A DNA stretch of 64,000 nucleotides from Nocardioides jejuensis (GTDB lineage Bacteria > Actinomycetota > Actinomycetes > Propionibacteriales > Nocardioidaceae): the NCBI RefSeq assembly GCF_004337475.1, contig NZ_SJZJ01000004.1, positions 120,542-184,541 on the forward strand, written 5' to 3'. Below the pieces are notes generated by a model. The model searched no databases, had not been told where the DNA came from, and saw nothing but the letters and a program-made list of their open reading frames with translations. Both the position numbers and the translations under genes were made by a program. Shown here in pieces: positions 46,256 to 54,258 of the stretch; within the stretch, counting starts at the first letter, position 1, and every line of letters starts with the position of its first letter.

Positions 46256-47118
46256 TGCCGGCCGCACGTTTCATGCCGTATGAGACCCCAGACGCCGAGT
46301 CGGTGCAGTGGGACGCCTGGTGGTTCGTGCGCGGGGGAGTCCGCGAGGCACTTCCGCAGCAGCTCCCGGGATGGGACTACTCCTCGGTCGAGACGATCGG
46401 GGTAACGGTGCACCTCGATACCGAAGCGATCAAGTCGGCTACCGGAATGCAGTCGGCGCGTGACCTTGAACTCGTGCTGATTGCCGACTGCGCGCCCCTC
46501 GGGCGCAGGTTTGTGGGGGCAGCGTCGATTGATGAGGAGGCCGAGGAAACGGTCGACCTTTCGGTGGAGATTCCGGCTGGCGAAGCGGCGCTGCAGCTCG
46601 AGGTTTCTGCTCACCTCGTTCTTGCCTCGCCGGGCGAGCCCGGATCTGGACGACCGCATCTAGCGGGTTCCCGCCTGCTCTCCAGTCAGCGACGGACCGT
46701 GCAGCTTGAGGGCGAAGCAAGCCGCTTCCCGTCGGAGGCAGTGCCCTTCAGCGCGATTGGCCTCGAGCCGGCGCCCTGGACCATCTCGGCGTCGTTCGCG
46801 GACCTCAACGATTCGTTCATGGGAAGCATCCGGCTCCTGATGAACGAGGAGCATCCCCTGGCGCGTGCTGCGCTCGACCCTGTTGCCAATCCAGAGGCGG
46901 CCGAACGTCTCAAGATTGATGTATTCCGGATGCTCGTCGCCGTTGTCGCCCCCGACATTCCGGAATGTGCGGAGCAGTACGAAGAGGCTTCGGTCGGCGA
47001 GGTTGTCACAAACATGGCGGACCTCTACCTGCGGCAGACCTTGGTCGAGGCTGCGTCGATGTACCGGGAGAACCCTTTGCGATTCGAGCGTCTGTGCTAT
47101 TCGGCGGTGAACGAGTGA
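46255..47118 (+). CDS. Unrecognised defence-operon protein, 287 aa
   Basis: No known domain is recognised. The first 150 residues are predicted beta-rich (SSVETIGVTVHLDTEAIKSA, DLELVLIADCAPLGRRF, LQLEVSAHLVLA); the last 80 are helical and acidic (AERLKIDVFRMLVAVVAPDI, CAEQYEEASVGEVVTNMADL). No signal peptide or membrane segment is seen. ATG 46255 shares a base with the preceding stop and overlaps the next gene by 4 nt, so it is surely co-translated with the ATPase and should be part of the complex. Confidence 0.75.
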   Translation: MPAARFMPYETPDAESVQWDAWWFVRGGVREALPQQLPGWDYSSVETIGVTVHLDTEAIKSATGMQSARDLELVLIADCAPLGRRFVGAASIDEEAEETVDLSVEIPAGEAALQLEVSAHLVLASPGEPGSGRPHLAGSRLLSSQRRTVQLEGEASRFPSEAVPFSAIGLEPAPWTISASFADLNDSFMGSIRLLMNEEHPLARAALDPVANPEAAERLKIDVFRMLVAVVAPDIPECAEQYEEASVGEVVTNMADLYLRQTLVEAASMYRENPLRFERLCYSAVNE

Positions 47119-47837
47119 TCTACTCGTATCCCCGACTGCCTCGGTCCGTGTCCGAGGCCCGGCTGGGTGAGATTGCTGCGGCGCATCAGGGTGGCGGGCT
47201 GGTCGCTGTCAGCAAGCATGCGGCCTTTGAACACGAGCGCAGCGTGCCGGTGGCGACAGGACGTGTCGCAACCGTCCAGGAAATTCGCGCGCTCCGCACT
47301 GCCGTGTGTTCTGCGATGTCCCACTGGATCGAGCGCGGAACGCTTGGCGCGGATGCAGCGCGCTTCGACAGCGAGCTCGGCGTCGTGCTGCACCACGAGC
47401 TCCAGATCGTTCCCAGCGACGCGGCTCACGAGGACACCTGGAGCTTCCTCACCCTCATGGTCTTCCCGGACCTCGCGACACTGCGTTTCCCGGGGCTTCA
47501 CAAGGACCGGATGGTTGGTACGCCGCGAAATGCCCTTCGACGCGTGTGGCAGCGCCAGGAAGTTCTCGGCGACTGGCTCCAGACCGCCGACGCCCCGCTT
47601 GGTGAAGACGAGCTTGTTGGACTCTTCGAGCGCTCCGCGATGGTGCGTAACCGGCGGCTGGCGCGGATCACTGCCGGCATCGTCGCGGCACACGACGGTG
47701 CGAACCGCTCGGCCTGGGCTCGCAACTTCTACAAGGCGGTCACGTTCCAAACCGGCATGCGGATGCTCGACGTGCTCGACGACGCGGCGCTGACCGATCT
47801 GCTGACCCAGACGGCGGCACAGGTGACCGTCGACTGA
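47115..47837 (+). CDS. Unrecognised defence-operon protein, 240 aa (possibly DUF6339-like)
   Basis: Starts at GTG 47115, overlapping the previous stop by 4 nt (GTGA): VIYSYPRLPRSVSEARLGEI. The central part FDSELGVVLHHELQIVPSDA and TWSFLTLMVFPDLATLRFPG is conserved-looking, followed by a helical region with NRRLARITAGIVAAHD. It resembles actinobacterial proteins I recall as DUF6339 beside Z1 genes; that identification is tentative. No catalytic motif is evident. It is the last gene of the operon. Confidence 0.7.
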   Translation: MIYSYPRLPRSVSEARLGEIAAAHQGGGLVAVSKHAAFEHERSVPVATGRVATVQEIRALRTAVCSAMSHWIERGTLGADAARFDSELGVVLHHELQIVPSDAAHEDTWSFLTLMVFPDLATLRFPGLHKDRMVGTPRNALRRVWQRQEVLGDWLQTADAPLGEDELVGLFERSAMVRNRRLARITAGIVAAHDGANRSAWARNFYKAVTFQTGMRMLDVLDDAALTDLLTQTAAQVTVD

Positions 47838-47876
47838 GCCCGTGGTCTCGAGGCGAGAGGGCCTGAGGCCTGGTCC

Positions 47877-48419
47877 ATGGTCCCTTGGGCCATCTCCGCC
47901 TGTTCGTCCGCATCTGTCGGGCGTCGCAACCTCAGGAACACCTGCGAGATCCACGCCGCGTTCGACCCGCTGGCCCCTTCTCGGATGGAGCCGCGCGGTG
48001 GCCACGGGCCGGTTGTGGATCTCATGCCGACGCCGACGCAGGACCCGGTCGAGGTGGCCGACCAGGTCGTCGACATCCTGCTCGACGAAGGCTGGGAGCC
48101 CGGTTCGGTCGCGGCGATCACGACCGGCCACCGGCACCCGGTGCAGGAGGAGCTGACCTCACTCCACGGCCAAGAGGGCTACTTGGAGCGCTTCTGGGCC
48201 GGCGACGAGGTCTTCTACGGCCACGTCCTCGGCTGCAAGGGACTTGAGCGCAAGGCCGTCGTGCGGTGTGTGAATGAGAGCATCGTCAAGGACCGCGCCC
48301 GCGAGCGGATATACGTCGGGATGTCCCGGGCGACCGACCGGCTGATCGTCGTGGGCGATCCCGCGATCATCCGCGAGATTGGTGGACCCGAGGTGGCGAA
48401 GCGCATCGGCATCCAGTGA
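47877..48419 (+). pseudogene. C-terminal remnant of a UvrD-type helicase
   Basis: Only the last third of a superfamily 1 helicase remains. NLRNTCEIHAAF matches motif IV, GCKGLERKAVVRCVNES matches motif V, and ERIYVGMSRATDRLIVVGDP is motif VI. Walker A and B regions are absent, and upstream sequence belongs to the defence operon. The parent was probably a NERD/UvrD-type nuclease-helicase. The break near 47880 may mark where the island inserted. The frame itself is intact to 48419. Confidence 0.75.
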
Positions 48420-48420
48420 T

Positions 48421-48720
48421 TTGTGTCGGGGGTTGGCCGTACGCTCCGCCGCACGAACTCGCGATCTGTCACCTTGCTCGGTGCCGTGGCTGTCTGTTTG
48501 TCGGTGTCATTGGGCATTCCCCACGGGCCGATCCGGGCATTGCTGTCGACGGCTGCGTTCCTTCTTGCTGTCGCTTGCGGTCCTCGCCGACCGCGAGCGT
48601 GGGTAAGTGCTGGTCTGAAGGCGCACACGGCATGCAGGCCGGGTTCGTGGGGACCATGCGCACGATCCGTCGGCATGGGAGCCGGTCAGAGGACCGTGGA
48701 ACGCGGATGAGTGATCGCGC
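48421..48720. other. Intergenic stretch, no supported gene
   Basis: A 300-bp stretch between the helicase remnant and the metalloprotease gene. A 95-codon frame with one hydrophobic segment (GTG 48423 to 48710) exists, but it lacks a ribosome site and convincing codon bias. No hairpin or operator was noticed. Confidence 0.5.
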
Positions 48721-49542
48721 TCAACGGCAGCGGATGTTGCCGAGCCGCTCCAGGCCCTCTCGGTCACCCGGTCCCCACGTGGTCAGGCCGGTGCTCGACT
48801 TGTACATCAGTTCCGCACGCGACTTCACGTGTCCCAGGCCGACGACGTGGCCGAACTCGTGGTCGACGATCGCCTGGGCGATGTCCTCCTGGCCGGCGGC
48901 GATCGCCTCCCGGAACGCATCGATGTCGAGGGTCACCGCGCCGGTGACGTACTGCTTGTGACTGTTGAAGATGAGCATCGAACTGCCGCCGACCCCGGCG
49001 ACGTCCCCCTTGAGCTCGGGGTCTTCGTCGGCGGTGCTCCAGCCGACGATGACAGGTTCGCGGCCTGCTGACGGTTCGCGGGTGAGGAAGCGTTTCGAGG
49101 ACGTCGTACCGACGATCGTGAAGTTCAGGCCCGACGCTTCGTGGATGTGGTCGGTCGCCGTCCGGACGAGGGCTTCGGTGTCGATCGGTTCGCCGTCCGG
49201 GTTGATCTCGACGCGGATCGGCGTGCACGGGTCGTAGCCGACCGGCTGCCCGTTGAGCTGCTTCTCCTCGAACGCATAGCTGCCGCCGCCGGCGCTGATC
49301 GGGGGAGCGGAGTCGTTGTGCGGTGCGCGCACCCCGGCGGTGATCAGGATGCCGGCGAAGACGGCGATGCACGCCAGGAGGACGACTCCGGATCGCCAGT
49401 CACGGCGCCGCTTGGAACGTCGCTCCGTCGGCATGGCGCCGAGGCCGTACGCCGCGTCCAGGCGATCGAGCTGTTCGAGGCGTCGCATCATCTGCCGCGC
49501 GCGTCGGCGGCGGGCGAACGAGGCACCGAACGGCAGGGGCAT
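48721..49542 (-). CDS. Membrane-anchored metzincin-type zinc metalloprotease
   Basis: A 273-residue protein: cytoplasmic basic N-terminus, one membrane helix (SGVVLLACIAVFAGILITAG) and an extracellular domain with the zinc motif VDHEFGHVVGLGHV, i.e. HExxHxxGxxH, and a following Met in SRAELMYKSS that fits the Met-turn. This is the matrixin-like arrangement. Cys in GYDPCTPIRV and NIRCR may form a disulfide. Substrate unknown. It reads toward the defence island. Confidence 0.82.
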   Translation of the reverse strand: MPLPFGASFARRRRARQMMRRLEQLDRLDAAYGLGAMPTERRSKRRRDWRSGVVLLACIAVFAGILITAGVRAPHNDSAPPISAGGGSYAFEEKQLNGQPVGYDPCTPIRVEINPDGEPIDTEALVRTATDHIHEASGLNFTIVGTTSSKRFLTREPSAGREPVIVGWSTADEDPELKGDVAGVGGSSMLIFNSHKQYVTGAVTLDIDAFREAIAAGQEDIAQAIVDHEFGHVVGLGHVKSRAELMYKSSTGLTTWGPGDREGLERLGNIRCR

Positions 49543-49554
49543 TGTTCGAGTGTT

Positions 49555-49866
49555 TCACCCGCGTGAGGAGGCGAAGCGCCGCGCCCCGTCGTACGAGGTG
49601 TAGAATTGCGTGCCGTCGGGCCGGGTGCAGAGCATGTCGTTGTCCCAGTTGTGGTCGAGCGATGTGACATCGCGGCAAGTGGTCCGACGGGGCGGTGCGT
49701 GGTGGTCGCGCGTGACCGGCGCGGGCGCATGGTGGAGGGACACATCGGGCAAGCCGTCGCGGGTGCTGAGGACCAGCAGGGTGCCGGTGCCGCCGACCAT
49801 CACGGCGACGAGACGAAGGAACGCGCGACGTCGCAGGGGCATGCCGTGGCCACGCGTTCCTCCCAT
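49555..49866 (-). CDS. Small secreted protein, unknown
   Basis: A 103-residue protein with a basic N-terminus and hydrophobic segment (AFLRLVAVMVGGTGTLLVL), then a His/Pro/Thr-rich stretch and two Cys (TTCRDVTSL, NDMLCTRPDG). ATG 49866 lies 6 nt after TAGGTT (49878-49873), a leaderless start; ATG 49842 is an alternative. It lies 12 bp upstream of the metalloprotease on the same strand, so the two may be co-expressed. Confidence 0.6.
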   Translation of the reverse strand: MGGTRGHGMPLRRRAFLRLVAVMVGGTGTLLVLSTRDGLPDVSLHHAPAPVTRDHHAPPRRTTCRDVTSLDHNWDNDMLCTRPDGTQFYTSYDGARRFASSRG

Positions 49867-50048
49867 TCCTCGAACCTAGAGCTGGAGGCTTTCTTGTCGC
49901 GTCGGTCGAGTGGTCGTTCGGCTGACCCGAACGGGCCATTCGGGTCGGTAATCCGGGGGATTCGGCACGAAGTCCGGCGCGCCGAGATCGCCTGCGCCTT
50001 ACACATGTCGGTGACCCGCTAGCCGCTCGACACGACATGAGGAATCCC

Positions 50049-50336
50049 ATGCTCAAGCCGAAGTTCGCCGCCGTCGCGGCTGCTCTTGCCCTTGCTGCCC
50101 CCGCCGGGCTGGTCGTGAGCGCGGGCGCCGCAGATGCCGCCACGACGTACTACTCCTCCTGCGCGAAGCTCGCTGCGAAGTTCCCGCAGGGAGTGGCCAA
50201 GTCCGCCTCCGCGGCGCAGAAGCAGGTCAACCAGGGCTATGGCCGTCCCTCGACCACCGACCTCGCCAAGAAGGTCTACTGGGAGAACCACAAGCGCCTC
50301 GATCGCGACAACGACGGCACCGCCTGCGAGCGCTGA
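50049..50336 (+). CDS. Excalibur calcium-binding domain protein, secreted
   Basis: A 95-residue protein with signal peptide (LKPKFAAVAAALALAAPAGL, cleavage near ADAAT) and a C-terminal excalibur motif: KRLDRDNDGTACER, the Ca-binding DxDxDGxxCE loop, paired with Cys in YYSSCAKLAAKF. ATG 50049 is chosen for GAGGAAT 6 nt upstream; ATG 50037 has no such site. Next to a second excalibur gene. Confidence 0.85.
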   Translation: MLKPKFAAVAAALALAAPAGLVVSAGAADAATTYYSSCAKLAAKFPQGVAKSASAAQKQVNQGYGRPSTTDLAKKVYWENHKRLDRDNDGTACER

Positions 50337-50344
50337 CGAACGCC

Positions 50345-50932
50345 ATGAGCGGTCCGAGTCTCGACCAGTACCCGGGCTTCTTCCCGGCTGCCAAGCGCCC
50401 GTTCTGGAGCCGCGCCAAGGTGGGCACCGGCGCGGGGCTGGCGGGACTCCTGCTGGGCATCGGTATTGGTGCGTCAAACGAGGCGCCGGTCTCGGCGGAA
50501 AGCCCCGAGGTGAAGGCGCTCGTCAGCGCTGGCGTCGACGAGAGGACGTCGACGTTCGACGACCAGGCCGAGCAGTTGCAAGCCGACCTCGACCAGGCTC
50601 ACAAGGACGCGGACGCGGCTGCAGCAGACGCGCGCGAAACTCTCGCGGCCACGAAGAGGGCCGCCGCACAGGCGAAGCGCAAGGCGGTCGCTGCGGCAGT
50701 TGCCGCGGAGAAGGCGAAGCATGCAGTGCCGCCGCCGACGTACGGCCTGACGAGCAGCGGATCCAGCTCGAGCAACTCCGGCGGTGGGTCGACCTCGGGC
50801 GGCTCTGATCCACTCTTCGGCACCTGTGGAGAGGCGAACGCTCACGGCTACGGCCCGTACCAGAAGGGCGTTGACCCGGAGTACGACCACTACATCGACC
50901 GCGACGGCGACGGTCGCGACTGCGAGCCGTGA
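50345..50932 (+). CDS. Excalibur-domain protein with membrane helix and coiled coil
   Basis: A 195-residue protein: short N-terminal motif (SLDQYPGFFPAAKRPFW), one membrane helix (TGAGLAGLLLGIGIGA), an Ala/Lys/Asp coiled coil of about 70 residues, a Ser/Gly linker and a C-terminal excalibur loop (YIDRDGDGRDCEP) with partner Cys in FGTCGEANAHGYG. The layout is that of a surface-displayed Ca-binding protein. It lies 8 bp after the first excalibur gene and shares one base with the next gene. Confidence 0.8.
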   Translation: MSGPSLDQYPGFFPAAKRPFWSRAKVGTGAGLAGLLLGIGIGASNEAPVSAESPEVKALVSAGVDERTSTFDDQAEQLQADLDQAHKDADAAAADARETLAATKRAAAQAKRKAVAAAVAAEKAKHAVPPPTYGLTSSGSSSSNSGGGSTSGGSDPLFGTCGEANAHGYGPYQKGVDPEYDHYIDRDGDGRDCEP

Positions 50933-51960
50933 TGCGCCTCTTTTCGAGCATCAAGCTCGCACCCGGCGTGCGCCTGTCGACGACGTCGCGCGGCCTGCGT
51001 GCCCATGTCGGTCCGCGAGGAGCTCGCGTGCACGTCGGCGGAGGTCGCACGGGTATCAGCACGGGTGCGGGGCCCTTCACCCTCTACCAAGGCGCAGGCG
51101 GCGCACCGCGCTCCCGACGTACGACGGCGGGGTCGTCAGCCGCGGCGCAGAAGGCGCAGCTGCACCGGGATGCCGCTGCCCACCTCGCGGCACTCGAGGG
51201 CATGCATCGCGCGGCAGTGGCCGGGCCGGCCCGCGAGGTCGCGCCGCCCGTGAAGCTCCGGCCGTTCAGCCTCCTCGTCGCGACGGCAGAACGGCAGGAA
51301 CTCAAGGAGGTCGGCCGCTTCGACAGGAGCGCGCGCCGCGAGGCGCGGGCGCGGGCCCGCACGATCGCCGAAGGATGGGCGCATGACCTGCTCGTCCTCG
51401 CCGAGCAGGATCGGGCGGGTCGCCAGGCCGTGATCGACGAGGCGTGGAGCTTGCTCGTCGGCAACGACCCGGCGACCGTCCGGTCGGCTCTGGCCGACGC
51501 CTTTCGTGCTGCTGGAGCTCCAGTGTCGACGTTCGATGTCGTTGGTGACATCGTCACGCTCCGGATGGTCGGACCAGCCGAACAGGACCTGCCGACGGTG
51601 AAGCCGAAGGTGACGCAGGCCGGCAATGCAACCGTCGGGCAGATCACCAAGGGGGAGCGGGCGAGTTGGCTGGCCGCGATGACCGCAGCTCGGGTCCTGA
51701 TCGCAACGAAGCAGGTCCTTGCCTGGGCTCCAGGAATCCAGGTCGTGCGTGTCCTGGTGACGAGCCCGATCGAGGGCAACCAGCCGGTGCTGGCTGCCCG
51801 GATGCGGCGGTCGCGTTTCGCAGGCACCTCGTTCAGCAGTGATGCGCTGTCGGTGCTCCAGGCCGCGGCGGATGACGTGGTCATCGAGCCGCGTGGGCGC
51901 TCGCGTGAGCTCGGTCGGATCAGTGTTCCCGGGGAGTACGCCGTCGGTTCGCGCGGGTGA
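50932..51960 (+). CDS. DUF4236-type N-terminal domain protein
   Basis: A 342-residue protein. The N-terminus LFSSIKLAPGVRLSTTSRGL with a following Gly-rich turn (HVGGGRTGISTG) fits the DUF4236 family. The rest is a mixed alpha/beta region with no recognised domain; AWAPGIQVVRVLVTSPIEGN near the end may be a conserved core. ATG 50932 shares a base with the excalibur stop (TGATG), so it is translationally coupled. No signal peptide. Confidence 0.7.
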   Translation: MRLFSSIKLAPGVRLSTTSRGLRAHVGPRGARVHVGGGRTGISTGAGPFTLYQGAGGAPRSRRTTAGSSAAAQKAQLHRDAAAHLAALEGMHRAAVAGPAREVAPPVKLRPFSLLVATAERQELKEVGRFDRSARREARARARTIAEGWAHDLLVLAEQDRAGRQAVIDEAWSLLVGNDPATVRSALADAFRAAGAPVSTFDVVGDIVTLRMVGPAEQDLPTVKPKVTQAGNATVGQITKGERASWLAAMTAARVLIATKQVLAWAPGIQVVRVLVTSPIEGNQPVLAARMRRSRFAGTSFSSDALSVLQAAADDVVIEPRGRSRELGRISVPGEYAVGSRG

Positions 51961-52034
51961 GGCCCGAATCGGCCGCGCGCGGCCGGCGTACAGCGTAGGG
52001 TCAACGGGTTTGTTCAACCCACGAAGGGGAACCC

Positions 52035-52409
52035 ATGGCTGAGCTCACCGCTCCCGTAATGACCGCTCCGGTCGGCAAGATCCGCGGCACCGGCGTCGCG
52101 ATCCTGCTGACGATCATCACGTTCGGCATCTACCCGCTGTTCTGGTACTTCGGCGTCCACTCGGACATGAAGCGCGCCACCAACCAGGGCCTCGGCGGCG
52201 GCATCGCTCTCCTGCTCGCGATCATCGTCGGCATCGTGATGCCGTTCGTGACCGCGTCCGAGGTCGGCAACCTCTACAAGGCCAAGGGCCAGCCCGCTCC
52301 GGTCAGCGGTCTGACCGGCCTCTGGATCCTGATCCCGCTGCTGGGTTCGCTGATCTGGTTCATCAAGGTCAACGGCGCGCTGAACGCCTACTGGCGCACG
52401 GCTGTCTGA
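52035..52409 (+). CDS. DUF4234 membrane protein
   Basis: A 124-residue protein with three membrane helices and the DUF4234 signature ITFGIYPLFWYFGVHSDMKR, followed by LWILIPLLGSLIWFIKVNGA and NAYWR. Function unknown. GAAGGGG lies 7 nt before the ATG. It is followed by a strong terminator. Confidence 0.85.
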   Translation: MAELTAPVMTAPVGKIRGTGVAILLTIITFGIYPLFWYFGVHSDMKRATNQGLGGGIALLLAIIVGIVMPFVTASEVGNLYKAKGQPAPVSGLTGLWILIPLLGSLIWFIKVNGALNAYWRTAV

Positions 52410-52424
52410 GGTCTCGCACGACGG

Positions 52425-52464
52425 CACGGGCCGGCCTCGCTCGACAGGGCGCGGCCGGCCCGTG
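52425..52464. terminator. Terminator after the DUF4234 gene
   Basis: CACGGGCCGGCC (52425-52436) pairs perfectly with GGCCGGCCCGTG (52453-52464), 16-nt loop. Confidence 0.8.
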
Positions 52465-52511
52465 GCATTGCCGGGGTTCCGGAAGTGTCGGTGGTCGGCG
52501 CTAGCGTCGAA

Positions 52512-52542
52512 GCAAGTCGCTAGAAGTGGCAAGGCGACTTGC
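52512..52542. promoter_or_regulatory. Inverted repeat upstream of hicAB
   Basis: GCAAGTCGC (52512-52520) and GCGACTTGC (52534-52542) are perfect 9-bp arms, 22 bp start to start. It lies 32 bp before the hicA ATG and is the best candidate for the HicB autoregulatory operator. Confidence 0.55.
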
Positions 52543-52574
52543 CTTGAAACTGTCTAGCGAAGGCGCATACGCTC

Positions 52575-52784
52575 ATGGTCAGTGAACAGCCGACCCGCGT
52601 GGTCGAGGTCTGGTTCCGCAAGGCTGGTTGGCGGATCCTCAAGACCGACGGCAGACATACGAAGTACGGGTGCCCTTGTGGTGCGCATTCCTTCCCGCTG
52701 CCGTCGAGTCACAGGACCATCTCTCCAGGAGTGGTCCGCAAGGCGCAGGTCGTCATCGAGCAGTGCAAGGAAGCATCGTCATGA
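52575..52784 (+). CDS. hicA: HicA-like toxin
   Basis: A 69-residue protein with the HicA dsRBD-like layout: FRKAGWRILKTDGRHTKYGC, then the catalytic His region LPSSHRTISPGVVRKAQVVI. HicA toxins cleave mRNA; the conserved His is present. Two extra Cys (CPCG) replace the usual strand residues, typical of a subset. Its stop overlaps the antitoxin start (ATGA). Confidence 0.8.
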   Translation: MVSEQPTRVVEVWFRKAGWRILKTDGRHTKYGCPCGAHSFPLPSSHRTISPGVVRKAQVVIEQCKEASS

Positions 52785-53167
52785 AGTTCGACATCGAGGT
52801 CACCCGTGACGGTCGCTGGTGGATGGTTGCCATCCCGGCGATTGACGGGTTGACGCAGGCTCGGCGCCTCGATGAGGTCGAGGACATGGCGCGCTCCTTC
52901 ATCGCCCTCGATCAGGATCTCAAGCCGTCGTCCGTCGAGATCGGCACAGTTCGTGTGTCTGTCGCCGGTGAAGACCTCGGCGCTCAGCTCGATGAGTTCG
53001 AACGCATCAAGCAGGCGGCCGATCTGGCGCAGAAGGAAGTGGCTGCTCGCGCCCGCGAGTTGGCCGCCAAGCTCAGTCGGCTCGACGTCCCGACTCGCGA
53101 TATCGGCGGGGTGTTGGGCGTGTCCCACCAGCGCGTCAGCCAACTGACCAAGGAGCGCAGCGCCTGA
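52781..53167 (+). CDS. hicB: HicB-like antitoxin with C-terminal helix-turn-helix
   Basis: A 128-residue partner of HicA. The N-terminal HicB fold reads VTRDGRWWMVAIPAIDGLTQARRLDEVEDMA (a partially degenerate RNase H-like strand pattern); a helical linker follows, then a sigma-70-region-4-like helix-turn-helix, TRDIGGVLGVSHQRVSQLTK, that should bind the upstream inverted repeat. The start overlaps hicA by 4 nt. Confidence 0.8.
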   Translation: MKFDIEVTRDGRWWMVAIPAIDGLTQARRLDEVEDMARSFIALDQDLKPSSVEIGTVRVSVAGEDLGAQLDEFERIKQAADLAQKEVAARARELAAKLSRLDVPTRDIGGVLGVSHQRVSQLTKERSA

Positions 53168-53208
53168 GGCGCTCGTAACCACCGTCACGGTTGGCAGTTG
53201 AAGACAAC

Positions 53209-54258
53209 ATGCTCCTTCGCCGCGTGATGTCCGCACTCACCGCAGTCCTGGTCCTCGCCGGTCTGTCGACCTGCATGCCGTCGGCGAACGCGGCGACCAA
53301 CCCGGCCGCGCCGTACGCACCGCTGACCCGGCAGGGGCCGGCGCTGAGCGTGCCCGGGGCGACGATCAAGGCGGCGATGACCTGCCACGGCAACCCGAAG
53401 GCGGGTCCGCCGCCCGTCTACCTCAACCCGGCCACGAGCGTGACGGGCGCGGAGAACTACCAGTGGAACTGGGAGAAGGTCTTCACCGCGCAGGGGCGCT
53501 ACTGGTGCACCATGACGATGCCGTTCCACACGTTCGGCGACATCCAGACCGCGGCGGAGTACATCGTCTACGCGATCCGCACGATGTACGCGCAGTCGGG
53601 TCGCAAGGTGACGATCCTCGGCCACTCCCAGGGCGGCATGAGTGGCCGCTGGGCACTCCGCTTCTGGCCGGACACGCGTGCGAAGGTCGCCGAGGTCATC
53701 GGCATGGCGCCGTCCAACCACGGCACCAAGTCGCTGCCCGTCTGCGGCCTCGCCAGCCTCACCACGTGTACGCCGGCGGTGTGGCAGCAGCAGGCCGGAT
53801 CGACGTTCCTCAAGGCGCTCAACTCGGGCGCGGAGACGTTCGCCGGCATCGACTACACGAACATCTACACGAAGCTCGACGAGGTCGTCACGCCGTACGA
53901 CGCGGGTGCGCTGCACACCGGCGGTGGCCGCATCGCCAACATCGAGGTGCACTCGGTCTGCGCGGCCGACCCCTATGAGCACGTCATGATGGGCACGGTC
54001 TCGCCGGCGGTCTACGGCATCGTCATGGACGCGCTCGACCACGCCGGTCCGGCCGTCGCGACCCGCGTCGACAAGAGCCTGTGCAGCCGCCTCTACATGC
54101 CGGGCATCAACCCGCTCGACGTGGTGTCGTTCGCGCCGTTGCTGACGGGCGTGCCGTCGCTGGTCACCACGCCGCTGCCGATGATGACGCTGTCGGGTGC
54201 GCCGATGGTGAAGGCGGAGCCGCCGCTCCGCTGCTACGCGTACGCCGCTGGCTGCTAG
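53209..54258 (+). CDS. Secreted lipase/esterase of the alpha/beta hydrolase fold
   Basis: A 349-residue exported enzyme: signal peptide (VMSALTAVLVLAGLSTCMPS, cleavage near ANAAT), then a CalB-like lipase core. The nucleophile elbow is ILGHSQGGMSGRWALRF (GxSxG Ser), with Asp in TNIYTKLDEVVTPYD and His in PYEHVMMG as the likely triad. Hydrolysis of acyl esters is inferred. Cys pairs suggest extracellular disulfides. An upstream TTG 53191 is less likely. Confidence 0.8.
   Translation: MLLRRVMSALTAVLVLAGLSTCMPSANAATNPAAPYAPLTRQGPALSVPGATIKAAMTCHGNPKAGPPPVYLNPATSVTGAENYQWNWEKVFTAQGRYWCTMTMPFHTFGDIQTAAEYIVYAIRTMYAQSGRKVTILGHSQGGMSGRWALRFWPDTRAKVAEVIGMAPSNHGTKSLPVCGLASLTTCTPAVWQQQAGSTFLKALNSGAETFAGIDYTNIYTKLDEVVTPYDAGALHTGGGRIANIEVHSVCAADPYEHVMMGTVSPAVYGIVMDALDHAGPAVATRVDKSLCSRLYMPGINPLDVVSFAPLLTGVPSLVTTPLPMMTLSGAPMVKAEPPLRCYAYAAGC

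Noticed and set aside
37049..48419. Island as a prophage or integrative element
   Set aside because: No integrase, recombinase, tRNA attachment site or flanking repeat was found in the window.
48423..48710. 95-codon plus-strand frame with one hydrophobic segment
   Set aside because: No ribosome site, ordinary codon bias absent and no family; left as intergenic.
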